Assembly: GCF_029953595.1 (NCBI RefSeq)
Contig: NZ_CP124535.1
Span: 2,140,001-2,204,000 of the forward strand
Length of the DNA stretch: 64,000 bases
Source: Fuscovulum ytuae
GTDB taxonomy: Bacteria > Pseudomonadota > Alphaproteobacteria > Rhodobacterales > Rhodobacteraceae
Reading direction: 5' to 3'
This document shows, piece by piece, positions 26,401 through 35,700 of this stretch. Every line of letters starts with the position of its first letter. Within the stretch, counting starts at the first letter, position 1. The notes beneath the pieces were generated by a model that ran no database searches, was not told where the DNA came from, and worked only from the letters and a program-made list of their open reading frames with translations. The translations under genes were made by a program, and so were the position numbers.

Positions 26401-27456
26401 ATGGCAAGGGTCGATCTGACGGTCATGGGGGGCGGCATCTTCGGCCTCTCCTGCGCGTGGGAGGCCGCCCGCCGCGGCGCCCGCGTCCGCCTGATCGAAC
26501 GTGACAGGATCGGCGCAGGGTCGTCCGGTGGCCTTGTCGGCGCGCTCGCCCCGCATGTGCCGGAAAACTGGAACGATAAGAAGCAGTTTCAGCTGGAAAG
26601 CCTGCTCATGGCCCCTGATTGGTGGGCCGAGGTCGCGGCCACAGGCGGCACCGATCCCGGCTATCTTCAGTCGGGCCGCCTGCAACCCATCCCCGATGAC
26701 CGCGCCCTGCAAAACGCCCGCGCCCGGATCGCGGAATCCGAAACCCTCTGGCAAGGCCGCGCCGAATGGCGCGTGATCCCCGCCACAGGCGCGGATTGGG
26801 AACCGCACAGCCCCACCGGATACCTCATCCACGACACGCTCACCGCCCGCCTGCACCCCCGCCGTGCCGCCGCCGCCCTGACCGCTGCCCTGCGCGCCAA
26901 GGGGGCCGAGATCACCTTCGGCGCAGAAGACCCCCAAGGCCCCACCCTCTGGGCCACGGGCTATCCCGGCCTCCTTGCCCTCAATGACGCGCTCGGCCAA
27001 AACATCGGCGCGGGTGTCAAAGGTCAGGCCCTTCTGCTGCAACACGACGCACGTGACCTGCCGCAGCTTTTCGCGGATCAGCTTCACATCGTGCCCCATG
27101 CCGACGGCACCACTGCCATCGGCTCCACCTCCGAAAACGATTGGCAAGACCCCACCGCACCCGATGCCCAGCTTGACGACATCCTCGCCCGCGCCCGCGC
27201 CGCGCTTCCCATCCTGACCAAGGCAAAGATCCTGGACCGCTGGGCCGGCATCCGCCCCCGCGCCCGATCCCGCGCGCCGATGCTGGGGGCATGGCCCGGC
27301 AGACCGGGCCACTACATCGCCAATGGCGGCTTCAAGATCGGCTTCGGCATGGCCCCCAAGGTCGCCACCACCATGGCCGACCTCATCCTGAATGGGCAGG
27401 ATACCATCCCCCCCGGCTTCCGCGTCGAGGCCAGCCTTCAGGCGCGCGGCAGATAA
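26401..27456 (+). CDS. FAD-dependent oxidoreductase, MnmC(o)/glycine-oxidase-like
   Basis: A 351-residue DAO-family flavoprotein with the dinucleotide motif GGGIFGLSCAWEAARRG near 10-26, a RIGAGSSGGLVGALAPHVPENW segment and a C-terminal GHYIANGGFKIGFGMAP FAD-closing motif. Being divergent from mnmD by 49 bases, it could supply the oxidase half of MnmC (cmnm5U to nm5U). The segments resemble that half, but a glycine or D-amino-acid oxidase role is not excluded. The 3' end overlaps the convergent hypothetical gene by 19 bases. Confidence 0.75.
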   Translation: MARVDLTVMGGGIFGLSCAWEAARRGARVRLIERDRIGAGSSGGLVGALAPHVPENWNDKKQFQLESLLMAPDWWAEVAATGGTDPGYLQSGRLQPIPDDRALQNARARIAESETLWQGRAEWRVIPATGADWEPHSPTGYLIHDTLTARLHPRRAAAALTAALRAKGAEITFGAEDPQGPTLWATGYPGLLALNDALGQNIGAGVKGQALLLQHDARDLPQLFADQLHIVPHADGTTAIGSTSENDWQDPTAPDAQLDDILARARAALPILTKAKILDRWAGIRPRARSRAPMLGAWPGRPGHYIANGGFKIGFGMAPKVATTMADLILNGQDTIPPGFRVEASLQARGR

Positions 27457-27788
27457 CCCACCGGCGCATTCTCATCCCGCCAGTAATCCAGCGCGGGCCG
27501 ATCCAGCACCGCGGTTGACCGTTTGAAATCGCAGACCAATTCCCCGTTCTCTTCGACCGAGGCAACGATCAGGCATTGGAAGATATGGTTGGCCCCGTCA
27601 TAGACATCCACCAACCCGCGCAGGTTGGGCGTCAGCGTGGCATCCAGGGCGAAACCCTCATCCCAGAACCGCAGGATTGGAAAAACCGCGCCCCCCACCT
27701 GCACGCGCAGGCGCGATTTGCGCCGCAAGTCGCGCTTGCGCGCGGCCTCAAGGCCCTCACGGATCTCTTTCGAAAGGAATTCAAGCAT
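27438..27788 (-). CDS. Conserved hypothetical protein, 116 aa
   Basis: I do not recognise a function. The protein begins with a charged helix (LSKEIREGLEAARKRDLRRKSRLRVQVG), followed by a beta-rich section (VFPILRFWDEGFALDA) and a C-terminal FKRSTAVLDRPALDYW. The basic RRKSRLR followed by short strands vaguely recalls PilZ-type domains, but no RxxxR/DxSxxG pair is visible. The ATG at 27788 has a strong GGAGGAGG Shine-Dalgarno; the frame extends to 27971 without coding character. It is divergent from cobC. Confidence 0.65.
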   Translation of the reverse strand: MLEFLSKEIREGLEAARKRDLRRKSRLRVQVGGAVFPILRFWDEGFALDATLTPNLRGLVDVYDGANHIFQCLIVASVEENGELVCDFKRSTAVLDRPALDYWRDENAPVGYLPRA

Positions 27789-27873
27789 TCTTGCCTCCTC
27801 CGTCCGGTCAAAGTCTGCGTCGCAACCCGGCCAAATCAAGGAAACGGAAAGACATGACCGTGATGTTAAGAAA

Positions 27874-27932
27874 CCGTGGCGCAAAAGCCGCAGCCACGGC
27901 TTTCCTGCAGGAAACGGGCCACTAGGCCCGTT
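27874..27932. repeat. Cluster of three perfect palindromes upstream of cobC
   Basis: Three inverted repeats lie in a row: CCGTGGC (27874-27880) with GCCACGG (27893-27899); the uninterrupted palindrome TTTCCTGCAGGAAA (27901-27914); and AACGGGCC (27913-27920) with GGCCCGTT (27925-27932) around a 4-base loop. They sit between the divergent hypothetical gene and cobC, 57 bases or more before the cobC start. No cobalamin-riboswitch core is recognisable, so an operator array or a structured leader is more likely. Confidence 0.5.
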
Positions 27933-27988
27933 CTGCCTGCGCGAAACCCAGGGTGGACTTGCGCCGCGCAATCGGCTCTCTCCGCCGC

Positions 27989-28939
27989 ATGATCCGCGTT
28001 GAACCCCGAATCGCAGACCCCGACCATGGCGGCGGCATAGATGCCGCCACTGCCCGCTGGGGTGGCACGCGCGCCGATTGGCTTGACCTGTCCACCGGCA
28101 TCAACCCGCGTCCCTACCCGATCCCGGCCCTTCCCGACGATGCATGGACCGCGCTCCCCGACCGCAAAGCCTTCGCCGCGCTGGAGAAGGCCGCCCGCCG
28201 CTTCTGGGCCATCCCCGACGCTGCCGCCCTCATCGCCGCCCCCGGCGCCTCGGCGCTCATCGCCCGCATCCCGGCCGTGCTGGCCCCGGCAAACGTGGCC
28301 ATCCCCGCCCCCACCTATAACGAACACGCCCGCGCCTTCCGCGCCTGTGGCTGGACCGTCACCGATGACGCCACCGAAGCGCGCGTCATCGTCCACCCCA
28401 ACAACCCCGATGGCCGCCTTCACCCCGCCCCTGACACCCCTTTCGCGGTCATCGACGAAAGCTTCTGCGACGTCACCCCCGACGCCAGCCACATCGCGCA
28501 GGCCGCCCGCCCCGGCACCCTGATCCTGAAAAGCTTTGGCAAATTCTGGGGCCTCGCGGGGGCCCGCTTGGGCTTTGCCATCGGCGACCCCGCGCTGATT
28601 GACAGGCTGAAACCGATGATCGGCCCTTGGGCCGTCCCCGGCCCCACGCTCGCCATCGCCACCGCCGCGCTGAACGATCCCGCATGGGCCGATGCCACCC
28701 GCACCCGCCTTGCCACCGATGCCCGGCGGCTTGACGACCTCATGGCCGCCGCTGGAACCACCCCCCTTGGCGGCACCACCCTCTTCCGCCTTTACGACAC
28801 CGAAGATGCCGCCGCCTGGCAAGACCGCCTCGCGCGTCACCGCATCCTGTCCCGCATCTTCCCCTATTCCACCCGCTGGCTGCGCCTCGGCCTGCCCGAT
28901 GGCGCGGGCTGGGACCGCCTCGCACAGGCCTTGGCATGA
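27989..28939 (+). CDS. cobC: Threonine-phosphate decarboxylase (cobalamin aminopropanol arm)
   Basis: Decarboxylates L-threonine phosphate to (R)-1-amino-2-propanol phosphate, the linker of the cobalamin lower ligand. It is a PLP fold-I enzyme of about 316 residues, with [14 protein letters not shown] near the start, [16 protein letters not shown], the VIDESFCD motif and the PLP Lys in [17 protein letters not shown]. The symbol follows Pseudomonas denitrificans usage (cobD in Salmonella). The ATG at 27989 is preferred over GTG at 27953; neither has a clear ribosome-binding site. It overlaps cbiB by 4 bases. Confidence 0.9.
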   Translation: MIRVEPRIADPDHGGGIDAATARWGGTRADWLDLSTGINPRPYPIPALPDDAWTALPDRKAFAALEKAARRFWAIPDAAALIAAPGASALIARIPAVLAPANVAIPAPTYNEHARAFRACGWTVTDDATEARVIVHPNNPDGRLHPAPDTPFAVIDESFCDVTPDASHIAQAARPGTLILKSFGKFWGLAGARLGFAIGDPALIDRLKPMIGPWAVPGPTLAIATAALNDPAWADATRTRLATDARRLDDLMAAAGTTPLGGTTLFRLYDTEDAAAWQDRLARHRILSRIFPYSTRWLRLGLPDGAGWDRLAQALA

Positions 28940-29844
28940 GCGCGACGCTTCTGATCCCCGCCCTCCTTTTGGATGCGGCCTTCGGCGAACCCAAATGGCT
29001 CTGGGATCGCTATCCCCACCCCGCCGTCCTGATGGGCCGCACCATCGGTTGGATGGACAAACGTTTCAACAAAGGCGCTCAGAAACGCCTGAAGGGCACC
29101 GCCACCATGGCCGCCTTGGGCCTCGCCGCCCTCGCCCTTGGCCAGTTGATCCATGTGATCCCCGATTTCGGCATCGTCGAAGTCGTCGTGGCCGCCATCC
29201 TGCTTGCCCAGAAATCGCTGGTGCAACACGTGCAGGCCGTGGCCGATGCGCTGCGGCTTTCCACCGAAGGGGGCCGCCGCGCGGTGTCCATGATCGTGGG
29301 TCGCGACACGGCCACCCTCGACGATCCCGCCATTTCCCGCGCTGCTATCGAAAGCGCCGCCGAAAACCTGTCCGACGGCGTCATCGCCCCCGCTTTCTGG
29401 TTCCTGATCGCGGGCCTGCCGGGCCTCATGCTCTACAAGGTCACCAACACCGCCGACAGCATGATCGGCCACCGCACGCCCCGGCACGAAGAATTCGGCT
29501 GGGCCGCCGCCCGCTTTGACGACCTGCTGAACCTCATCCCCGCGCGCCTCACCGCCCTCCTCCTCGCGCTCACCCATGGCTGGACGGACCCGCGCCCCAT
29601 CCTGCGCGACGCGCCCCTGCACCGCTCGCCCAATGCAGGCTGGCCCGAGGCGGCGATGGCCGTGATCCTGAACACCGCCCTTTCCGGCCCTCGCGCCTAT
29701 CATGGCGAGCTGCGCGAATACCCATGGGTCTGGCCCGAAGGCCGCCGCGACCCCGGCCCCGATCAGATTGATGCCGCCGTGTCGGCCCTCTGGCGGGCAT
29801 GGGGCGGCATGCTCGCCCTCACCGCCCTTATCGCGGTCTTCTGA
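28936..29844 (+). CDS. cbiB: Adenosylcobinamide-phosphate synthase CbiB/CobD
   Basis: A membrane enzyme joining adenosylcobyric acid with aminopropanol phosphate. The 302-residue protein opens with [25 protein letters not shown] and has the conserved core [20 protein letters not shown] and [29 protein letters not shown], with about five membrane segments. It is coupled to cobC by ATGA, as the two steps are consecutive. The rest of the B12 pathway is not in the window. Confidence 0.95.
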   Translation: MSATLLIPALLLDAAFGEPKWLWDRYPHPAVLMGRTIGWMDKRFNKGAQKRLKGTATMAALGLAALALGQLIHVIPDFGIVEVVVAAILLAQKSLVQHVQAVADALRLSTEGGRRAVSMIVGRDTATLDDPAISRAAIESAAENLSDGVIAPAFWFLIAGLPGLMLYKVTNTADSMIGHRTPRHEEFGWAAARFDDLLNLIPARLTALLLALTHGWTDPRPILRDAPLHRSPNAGWPEAAMAVILNTALSGPRAYHGELREYPWVWPEGRRDPGPDQIDAAVSALWRAWGGMLALTALIAVF

Positions 29845-29906
29845 TCGCCGCGCGGTTGCACAGGCAGGCCCACCCCCCTACCCTGCGCGGGTCAACGGAG
29901 AAAACC

Positions 29907-31067
29907 ATGCGTCTCGCCCCCGTCCTCGCCCTGATCGCAAGCCCCGCCTTGGCCGATGTGCCCTGCGGCGGCGATTTCCCCGCTTGGGTGCAGGCAATGA
30001 AGGCCGAGTCCGCCGCCCAAGGCATCCCTCCCGAAACCGCTGACGCCTTCTTCGCAGGCCTCACCCCCGATCCCCGTGTGCTCAAGGCCGACCGCTCTCA
30101 AGGCGTCTTTCGCAAAAGCTTTCTCGACTTCTCCCAAAGCCTGATCTCAAAAGACCGCCTTACCCGTGGCCGCGCCCTGTCCGATCAATGGGACAGCGTC
30201 TTTCAAAGGGCCGAGTCCGAATACGGCATCCCGCGCGGCATCCTCCTCGCCTTCTGGGCCTTCGAAACGGATTACGGCGTGGTGCAGGGCGATTTCGAAA
30301 CCCGCCGCGCGCTTGCCACCCTCGCCCATGATTGCCGCCGCCCCGACCTCTTCCAACCACAGGTCTTCGCCGCGCTCGAAATGCACCGCTTGGGCGAGTT
30401 TGACCTGAACACCATGGGCGCTTGGGCGGGCGAGATTGGGATGGTCCAGATGCTCCCCGGCGATATCCTCGCCCGTGGGGTTGATGGGGATGGCGACGGC
30501 CTCGTCACGCTCAAGACCTCTGTCCCTGACGCGCTTTTGTCGGGCGCGAAGATGCTGCACTATCACGGCTGGCAACCGGGCCAGCCTTGGCTGCAAGAGG
30601 TGATCCTCCCCGATACCTTCGATTGGGAATTGACGGGCCTCGAAACCGAACTTCCCGCCGAACAATGGGCCGCCATGGGCGTGCAACTGCGTGCGGGTGT
30701 GGTGCCGAACGGCCTGCCTGCCTCCATCCTTCTGCCCCAAGGCCGCAACGGGCCCGCTTTCCTTGCCTATCCGAACTTCCGCACGCTTTTCGAATGGAAC
30801 AAAAGCTTCGTCTACGTCACCACGGCGGCCTATTTCGCCACCCGCCTGATGGGGGCCGACCCCTACCGCGCCGGCAACCCCGATCCCGCCCTTTCGGCTG
30901 AGGAAATGAAGGTACTGCAAGGCAAACTCGCCGCGCTTGGCCATGACGTGGGCGCTATCGACGGCATCCTTGGCGCCGCCACCCGCATCGCCGTGCAAAA
31001 AGAACAGGCCCGCCTCGGCCTACCCGCCGATGCATGGCCCACGCGCGACCTGCTCGACCGGCTTTAA
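29907..31067 (+). CDS. Lytic murein transglycosylase (MltB/SLT_2 family) with peptidoglycan-binding domain
   Basis: Cleaves the glycan strand of peptidoglycan in the periplasm. The 386-residue protein starts with a signal peptide (MRLAPVLALIASPALA, likely cut before DVPCGG). The MltB-type catalytic domain has Glu120 in LAFWAFETDYG, followed by TLAHDCRRPDLF and the GEIGMVQMLPGD motif. A C-terminal PG_binding_1 domain (about 325-385, LGHDVGAIDGILGAATRIAVQ) completes it. The ATG at 29907 follows GGAG. The stop overlaps the convergent DMSP-lyase-like gene by 4 bases. Confidence 0.92.
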   Translation: MRLAPVLALIASPALADVPCGGDFPAWVQAMKAESAAQGIPPETADAFFAGLTPDPRVLKADRSQGVFRKSFLDFSQSLISKDRLTRGRALSDQWDSVFQRAESEYGIPRGILLAFWAFETDYGVVQGDFETRRALATLAHDCRRPDLFQPQVFAALEMHRLGEFDLNTMGAWAGEIGMVQMLPGDILARGVDGDGDGLVTLKTSVPDALLSGAKMLHYHGWQPGQPWLQEVILPDTFDWELTGLETELPAEQWAAMGVQLRAGVVPNGLPASILLPQGRNGPAFLAYPNFRTLFEWNKSFVYVTTAAYFATRLMGADPYRAGNPDPALSAEEMKVLQGKLAALGHDVGAIDGILGAATRIAVQKEQARLGLPADAWPTRDLLDRL

Positions 31068-31720
31068 TTCGGCAAATACCACAGCGCGAGAAAGGGCTTA
31101 TCCCCCGACCGCATCGCATGCAGAATGCCGGGCGGGTTATAGATCAAACGCCCCATCCCCGGATCGGTCCAATCCATCTCGGCATTCCACCACTCGCCGG
31201 GTGTCAGCGACAGATACACTTCCGCGGGCGGGTGGTGATGATCCACATAGGTCACCCCCGGCGCCATCAGCGTGGCCCCGATCCACAGATCGTCCCGCTC
31301 CTCATAGCCCCCCGGCCCAAGGATCAGCGCATTGGCATGCCCATCAAAAAAGCTGCGATTGGCCGGATCGGCCGCATCGCGGCGCTCCCATTCCAGCCGA
31401 TCTGCCAAAGGCTCAAACGCATCGGCCACGGCACAGCGCGGCCCTTCCGCCGCGCTGTCCAGCGCCGCCTCCAGCCAGCCGCAGACGGGCAACGTCGCAG
31501 GCGGCACTTCCTGCGCCCGTCCCACCGACGCATGACAGCGCCGGAACACCTCGCGCGCCACTGCCTCGGCGGGCGATCCCGGCACGGCGGACGCCATCAC
31601 CGCCGCCTCCGACGCCTCGATGAACCGCTGCACCATCCGATCCCGCATCGCCAACCTCCGCTCTTCCCCCTCACCCTGCCCCGGCCCCCAAGCCCTGCGC
31701 AATCCCGTTTCCGACATCAT
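31064..31720 (-). CDS. DMSP lyase family cupin protein (DddL/DddQ-like)
   Basis: The 218-residue protein has a helical N-terminal half and a C-terminal cupin. The metal-site motif YVDHHHPPAEVYLSL carries His161, His163, Glu167 and Tyr169, and a second-strand His201 is in GILHAM. This motif and length match the dimethylsulfoniopropionate lyase family, which splits DMSP into dimethyl sulfide and acrylate. Tyr158/Tyr169 would suit the tyrosine-base mechanism. No acrylate-use or DMSP-uptake genes lie nearby, so the physiological substrate is not certain. The ATG overlaps the GNAT gene's stop by 4 bases. Confidence 0.75.
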   Translation of the reverse strand: MMSETGLRRAWGPGQGEGEERRLAMRDRMVQRFIEASEAAVMASAVPGSPAEAVAREVFRRCHASVGRAQEVPPATLPVCGWLEAALDSAAEGPRCAVADAFEPLADRLEWERRDAADPANRSFFDGHANALILGPGGYEERDDLWIGATLMAPGVTYVDHHHPPAEVYLSLTPGEWWNAEMDWTDPGMGRLIYNPPGILHAMRSGDKPFLALWYLPN

Positions 31721-32178
31721 CCCACCGCGCGCCGAAAGGTCAGCGATGTGGGTCGGTCAAAACCGGGATGCGCGCTCGCCCCCGTCTGCACGAATCCCAG
31801 ATGGCGAAAAACCGCATGGTTCCTCACCAGCTCCACCCGCGTCTGCAATTCCAGCGCCCGCAGACCCAAGGCCCGCGCCCGCTCTTCGGCAAGGTCCAAC
31901 AGCGCCCGCCCATGCCCCCGCCCCTGCGCCCCGGGCTCGACAGCCAGCTTTCCCACATACAGCGCATCCTCCCGCACCGTCAGGAAAACACAGGCCAACG
32001 CAGGCCGCCCGATCACCCAGACCTCACCCCGCAGCGCCTGCTCGGCCACCCCCTCCACCGTCAATCGATGCAGCGACGATGGCGGGTCGATCACCCCCTC
32101 CATCCCGGCAAAGGCCCTGCGGATCAACGCCAGCAGCGCCCCCCAATCATAAGGATCAGTCGCCCGATGTGGTGTCAT
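31717..32178 (-). CDS. GNAT-family N-acetyltransferase
   Basis: The 153-residue GNAT protein has the acetyl-CoA-binding motif A in YVGKLAVEPGAQGRGHGRALLDLAEERARALG, followed by LELQTRVELVRNHAVFRHLGFVQTG. The substrate is unknown. I used the ATG at 32178 (MTPHRATDPYDW), which overlaps the end of the GFA gene by 23 bases; an ATG at 32196 is also possible. It lies between the GFA-type and DMSP-lyase-type genes in one overlapping three-gene unit. Confidence 0.85.
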   Translation of the reverse strand: MTPHRATDPYDWGALLALIRRAFAGMEGVIDPPSSLHRLTVEGVAEQALRGEVWVIGRPALACVFLTVREDALYVGKLAVEPGAQGRGHGRALLDLAEERARALGLRALELQTRVELVRNHAVFRHLGFVQTGASAHPGFDRPTSLTFRRAVG

Positions 32179-32560
32179 GGCGCGGCAACCCGTCATGGAT
32201 ATCCGCCCATCCCTGCGCCTCGGCAAAATGCACATGCGCGGTCGGGCAATAGGTTTCAGGATGGTCCAGCGTGCCCGCATAAAGATGCGTCTCGTCGGGA
32301 AAGCGGGTCGATCGATAGGCCAAGGGGGTGCCGCAGGTCGGGCAGAACAGCCGCTCCACATCCGGCGATGACGCGTGAATGGACGGCACACCCCGCACCC
32401 AGCGCCACCGTCCATCCGCCACCCCGAAAAACGATGCAAAAGCCGCCCCCGTCGCACGGCGGCAACTGTCGCAATGGCAATGCATCTGCCACAGCGGCGG
32501 GTCATCGGCACGATAGGCGACGGCGCCGCACAAACAGCGGCCAGTGATCGGCGGTTGCAT
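32156..32560 (-). CDS. GFA-family (Mss4-like fold) zinc protein
   Basis: The 134-residue protein has the GFA Cys pattern: CLC at 9-11, HCHCDSCRR with Cys28/30/33 and FCPTCGTPL. This places it in the glutathione-dependent formaldehyde-activating (Gfa/CENP-V) family of zinc proteins. Most members have no proven formaldehyde role, so only the family is called. It is first of the GFA-GNAT-DMSP-lyase unit, and the region 32561-32725 separates it from divergent smc. Confidence 0.85.
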   Translation of the reverse strand: MQPPITGRCLCGAVAYRADDPPLWQMHCHCDSCRRATGAAFASFFGVADGRWRWVRGVPSIHASSPDVERLFCPTCGTPLAYRSTRFPDETHLYAGTLDHPETYCPTAHVHFAEAQGWADIHDGLPRHDTTSGD

Positions 32561-32725
32561 GGCAAGATGCTAGCCTACCGCCGCATTCCGGTAAAGCCGC
32601 GCCCCCACATTCCCGCAATATCTTGGGGATAACGCCCCAACCCCGGCGATATGCGGTGTGCTTGTGGTTGACGCCCCCCCGCATCCCTCCGACGATACGG
32701 GTTTGACGGAATCAACCGGGGATCA

Positions 32726-35700
32726 TTGCCCTTGCGCTTCACCAAGCTGCGGCTGAACGGGTTCAAAAGCTTTGTCGACCCCACGGATCTCGTGATCCAT
32801 GAGGGGTTGACGGGCGTGGTCGGCCCCAATGGCTGCGGCAAATCCAACCTGCTCGAGGCGCTTCGTTGGGTCATGGGCGAAAACCGCCCCACCGCCATGC
32901 GCGGCGGCGGGATGGAGGACGTGATCTTCGCCGGGGCCGCCACCCGCCCCGCCCGCCACTTCGCCGAAGTGGCCCTCGTGATCGACAATCAGGAACGTCT
33001 CGCCCCCTCCGGCTTCAACGATGCCGACCAGATCGAGATTGTCCGCCGCATCACCCGCGATGCAGGCTCGGCCTACAAGGCCAATACCAAGGACGTCCGC
33101 GCCCGCGATGTGCAGATGCTCTTTGCCGATGCCTCCACCGGATCGCACAGCCCCGCCCTCGTTCGGCAGGGGCAGATTTCCGAACTCATCAACGCCAAGC
33201 CCAAGTCGCGGCGTCGCGTGCTGGAAGAGGCGGCGGGCATTTCCGGCCTCTACGCCCGGCGGCATGAGGCCGAGCTGAAACTGCAAGGCGCCGAACAGAA
33301 CCTCACCCGCGTCGATGACGTGCTGGAACAACTGGCGCAGCAGCTTTCCACCCTGAACCGTCAGGCCAAACAGGCCGCCCGTTACCGCGAAATCGGCGAA
33401 GACCTCCGCCGCGCCGAAGGCATGCTCCTCTACCGCCGCTGGCGCGAGGCCGACATGGCCCGCGCCGAAGCCGAAGGCATCCTGCGCGAACGACTCGTCG
33501 CCGCATCGCAAGCCGAAGCCGCCGCCCGCGCGGCGTCGAAAGCCCGCGAAGGGCGCGAAGACGTCCTCCCCTCCCGGCGCGAGGAAGAGGCCATCGCCGC
33601 CGCCATCCTGCAACGGCTTGTCGTCCAACGTGACGGCCTTGCCGAACAAGAGGCGCGCGCCCGCGCCATGATCGAAACCCTCCGGGGCCGGATTGATCAA
33701 CTCGTCCGCGACATGGACCGCGAGGCAGGCCTGAACCGCGACGCAGGCGAAACCATCGCGCGTCTGGATTGGGAAATCGAACAACTCGCCCGCGCCCATG
33801 ATGGCCATGACGACCGTCTGGCCGAAGCGGCCGAGGCCGCCCGTGAAGCCAACGCCATCCTTGGCGACCGCGAAGCGCTGCTCGCTCAGGCCACCGAAGA
33901 CAGCGCCCGCCTTGCGGCCCGCCACCAATCCGCCCAGCGCATGCTGACCGACACGCGCGGCACGCTGGAAAAGGCCGAAGCACAGGCCGAAGCCGCCCGC
34001 GAAGCCGTCGAAGGCGCGGTCGAGGCGCTGGCCCTTGCCTCCGATGCCTTCGAAGCCGCGGAAGAGGCGCAGGAACTCGCCGTCGCACAGGCCGAAGAAT
34101 CCGAGGCGCTTCTTGAACGCGCCGAAACCGCCCGCGCCGAAACCCAAGGCCGCGAGGCCGAGGCCCGCGCCGCCCGTTCCGCAGCGGAAGGTGAGGCGAA
34201 CGCGCTGCGCGCCGAAGTCGCGGCCCTTGCGCGTCTGGTAGAACGTGAAGCCTCCGCCGGAACCCAGCTTCTCGATCGGCTGCAGGTCGAACCCGGCTAC
34301 GAAAAGGCCCTCGGTGCCGCCCTTGCCGATGACCTCCGCGCGCCCGAAGTGGGCAGCGATGGCCGCTCCGGCTGGGCGATGCTGGCTGATTACGCCACCC
34401 CGCAAGACCTTCCCGCAGGCGTCACTCGCCTCTCGGCCCATGTGCAGGCCCCCGGCGTCCTCACCCGCCGCCTTGGCCAGATCGGCCTGGTCGACCGCAC
34501 ACAGGGCGCGGCCCTGCAACCCGCCCTCTTGCCGGGGCAGCGTCTGGTGTCCAAGGATGGCGATCTCTGGCGCTGGGACGGGTTCCGCGCCGGGGCCGAA
34601 GATGCCCCCTCCGCCGCCGCCCTCCGCCTCCAGCAACTCAACCGTCTGGTGCAGCTCAAGCGTGACCTCGAAGAGGTCGCCGCCCGCGCCGACGGCGCAC
34701 GTCAGGCGCATGAGGCCCTGCAATCCCGCCTCGCCGATCTTGCCCGCGCCGATCAGATGGCCCGCGACGCCCGCCGCGCCGCCGATCAGCGCGTCACCGA
34801 GGCCAACCGCGCCGCTGCCCGCGCCGAGGCCGACCGTTCCATCGCCGCAGGCAAGCTCGAAGCCGCCCGCCTCGCCGTCTCTCGGCACGAGGATGATGCA
34901 ATGGCCGCTCGCGCCCGCCTGCGCGAGGCCGAAACGGCTGTGGGTGATCTCGGCGATCTCGAAGCCGCCCGCAACGCGGTCGAGGCCGCAAAGGTCGCCG
35001 TCGAAGCCGCGCGCCTTGCCATGCTCACCCGCCGCTCCGCCCATGATGAACTCCGCCGCGAAGGCGAGGCACGGGTGAAACGGCGCCAAGAGGCGGTCAA
35101 GGAACTGTCGGGCTGGAAACACCGCCTCGACACCGCCGAAAAGCGCATCGCCGAACTGGCCGAACGCAAGGCCGAAACCGAAGAAGAACTGACCGAGGCC
35201 AGCGCCGCCCCCGAAGAAATCGCGATCAAGCGCGAAGAGCTTTCCGAAGCCATCGCCACGGCCGAAGACCGCCGCCGCATCGCCGCCGATGCCTTGGCCG
35301 AGGCCGAATCCGCCCTGCGCGATGCCCAGATGGCCGAACGCGATGCCGAACGCGCCGCGGGCGAGGCGCGCGAGGCACGGGCAAGGGCCGAAGCCCGGAT
35401 GGATGCCGCCCGCGAAACCGTGGCCTATGCCGCCGAACGCATCCTTGAGGAAACCGAAAGCACCCCCGAACAGCTTCTCACCACGCTCAAGGCTGATCCC
35501 GACCGGATGCCCGATGCCGAAACGCTGGACACCGAGGTGAACCGCCTGAAACGCCAGCGCGAGGCGCTGGGGGCCGTCAACCTGCGCGCCGAAGAAGACG
35601 CCAAGGCAGTCGCCACGGAATATGACACGCTGGTCACCGAAAAGCTTGATCTCGAAGAGGCGATCAAGAAACTCCGCGCCGGGATCGCAGGCCTGAACCG

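Noticed and set aside
27854-27925. 23-codon leader-like frame before cobC
   Set aside because: It coincides with the palindrome cluster, has no Thr or regulatory codon run and only a weak ribosome-binding site; too little to support a gene.
27789-27988. Cobalamin riboswitch upstream of cobC
   Set aside because: No B12-box-like core or matching secondary structure is recognisable; the region only shows three simple palindromes.
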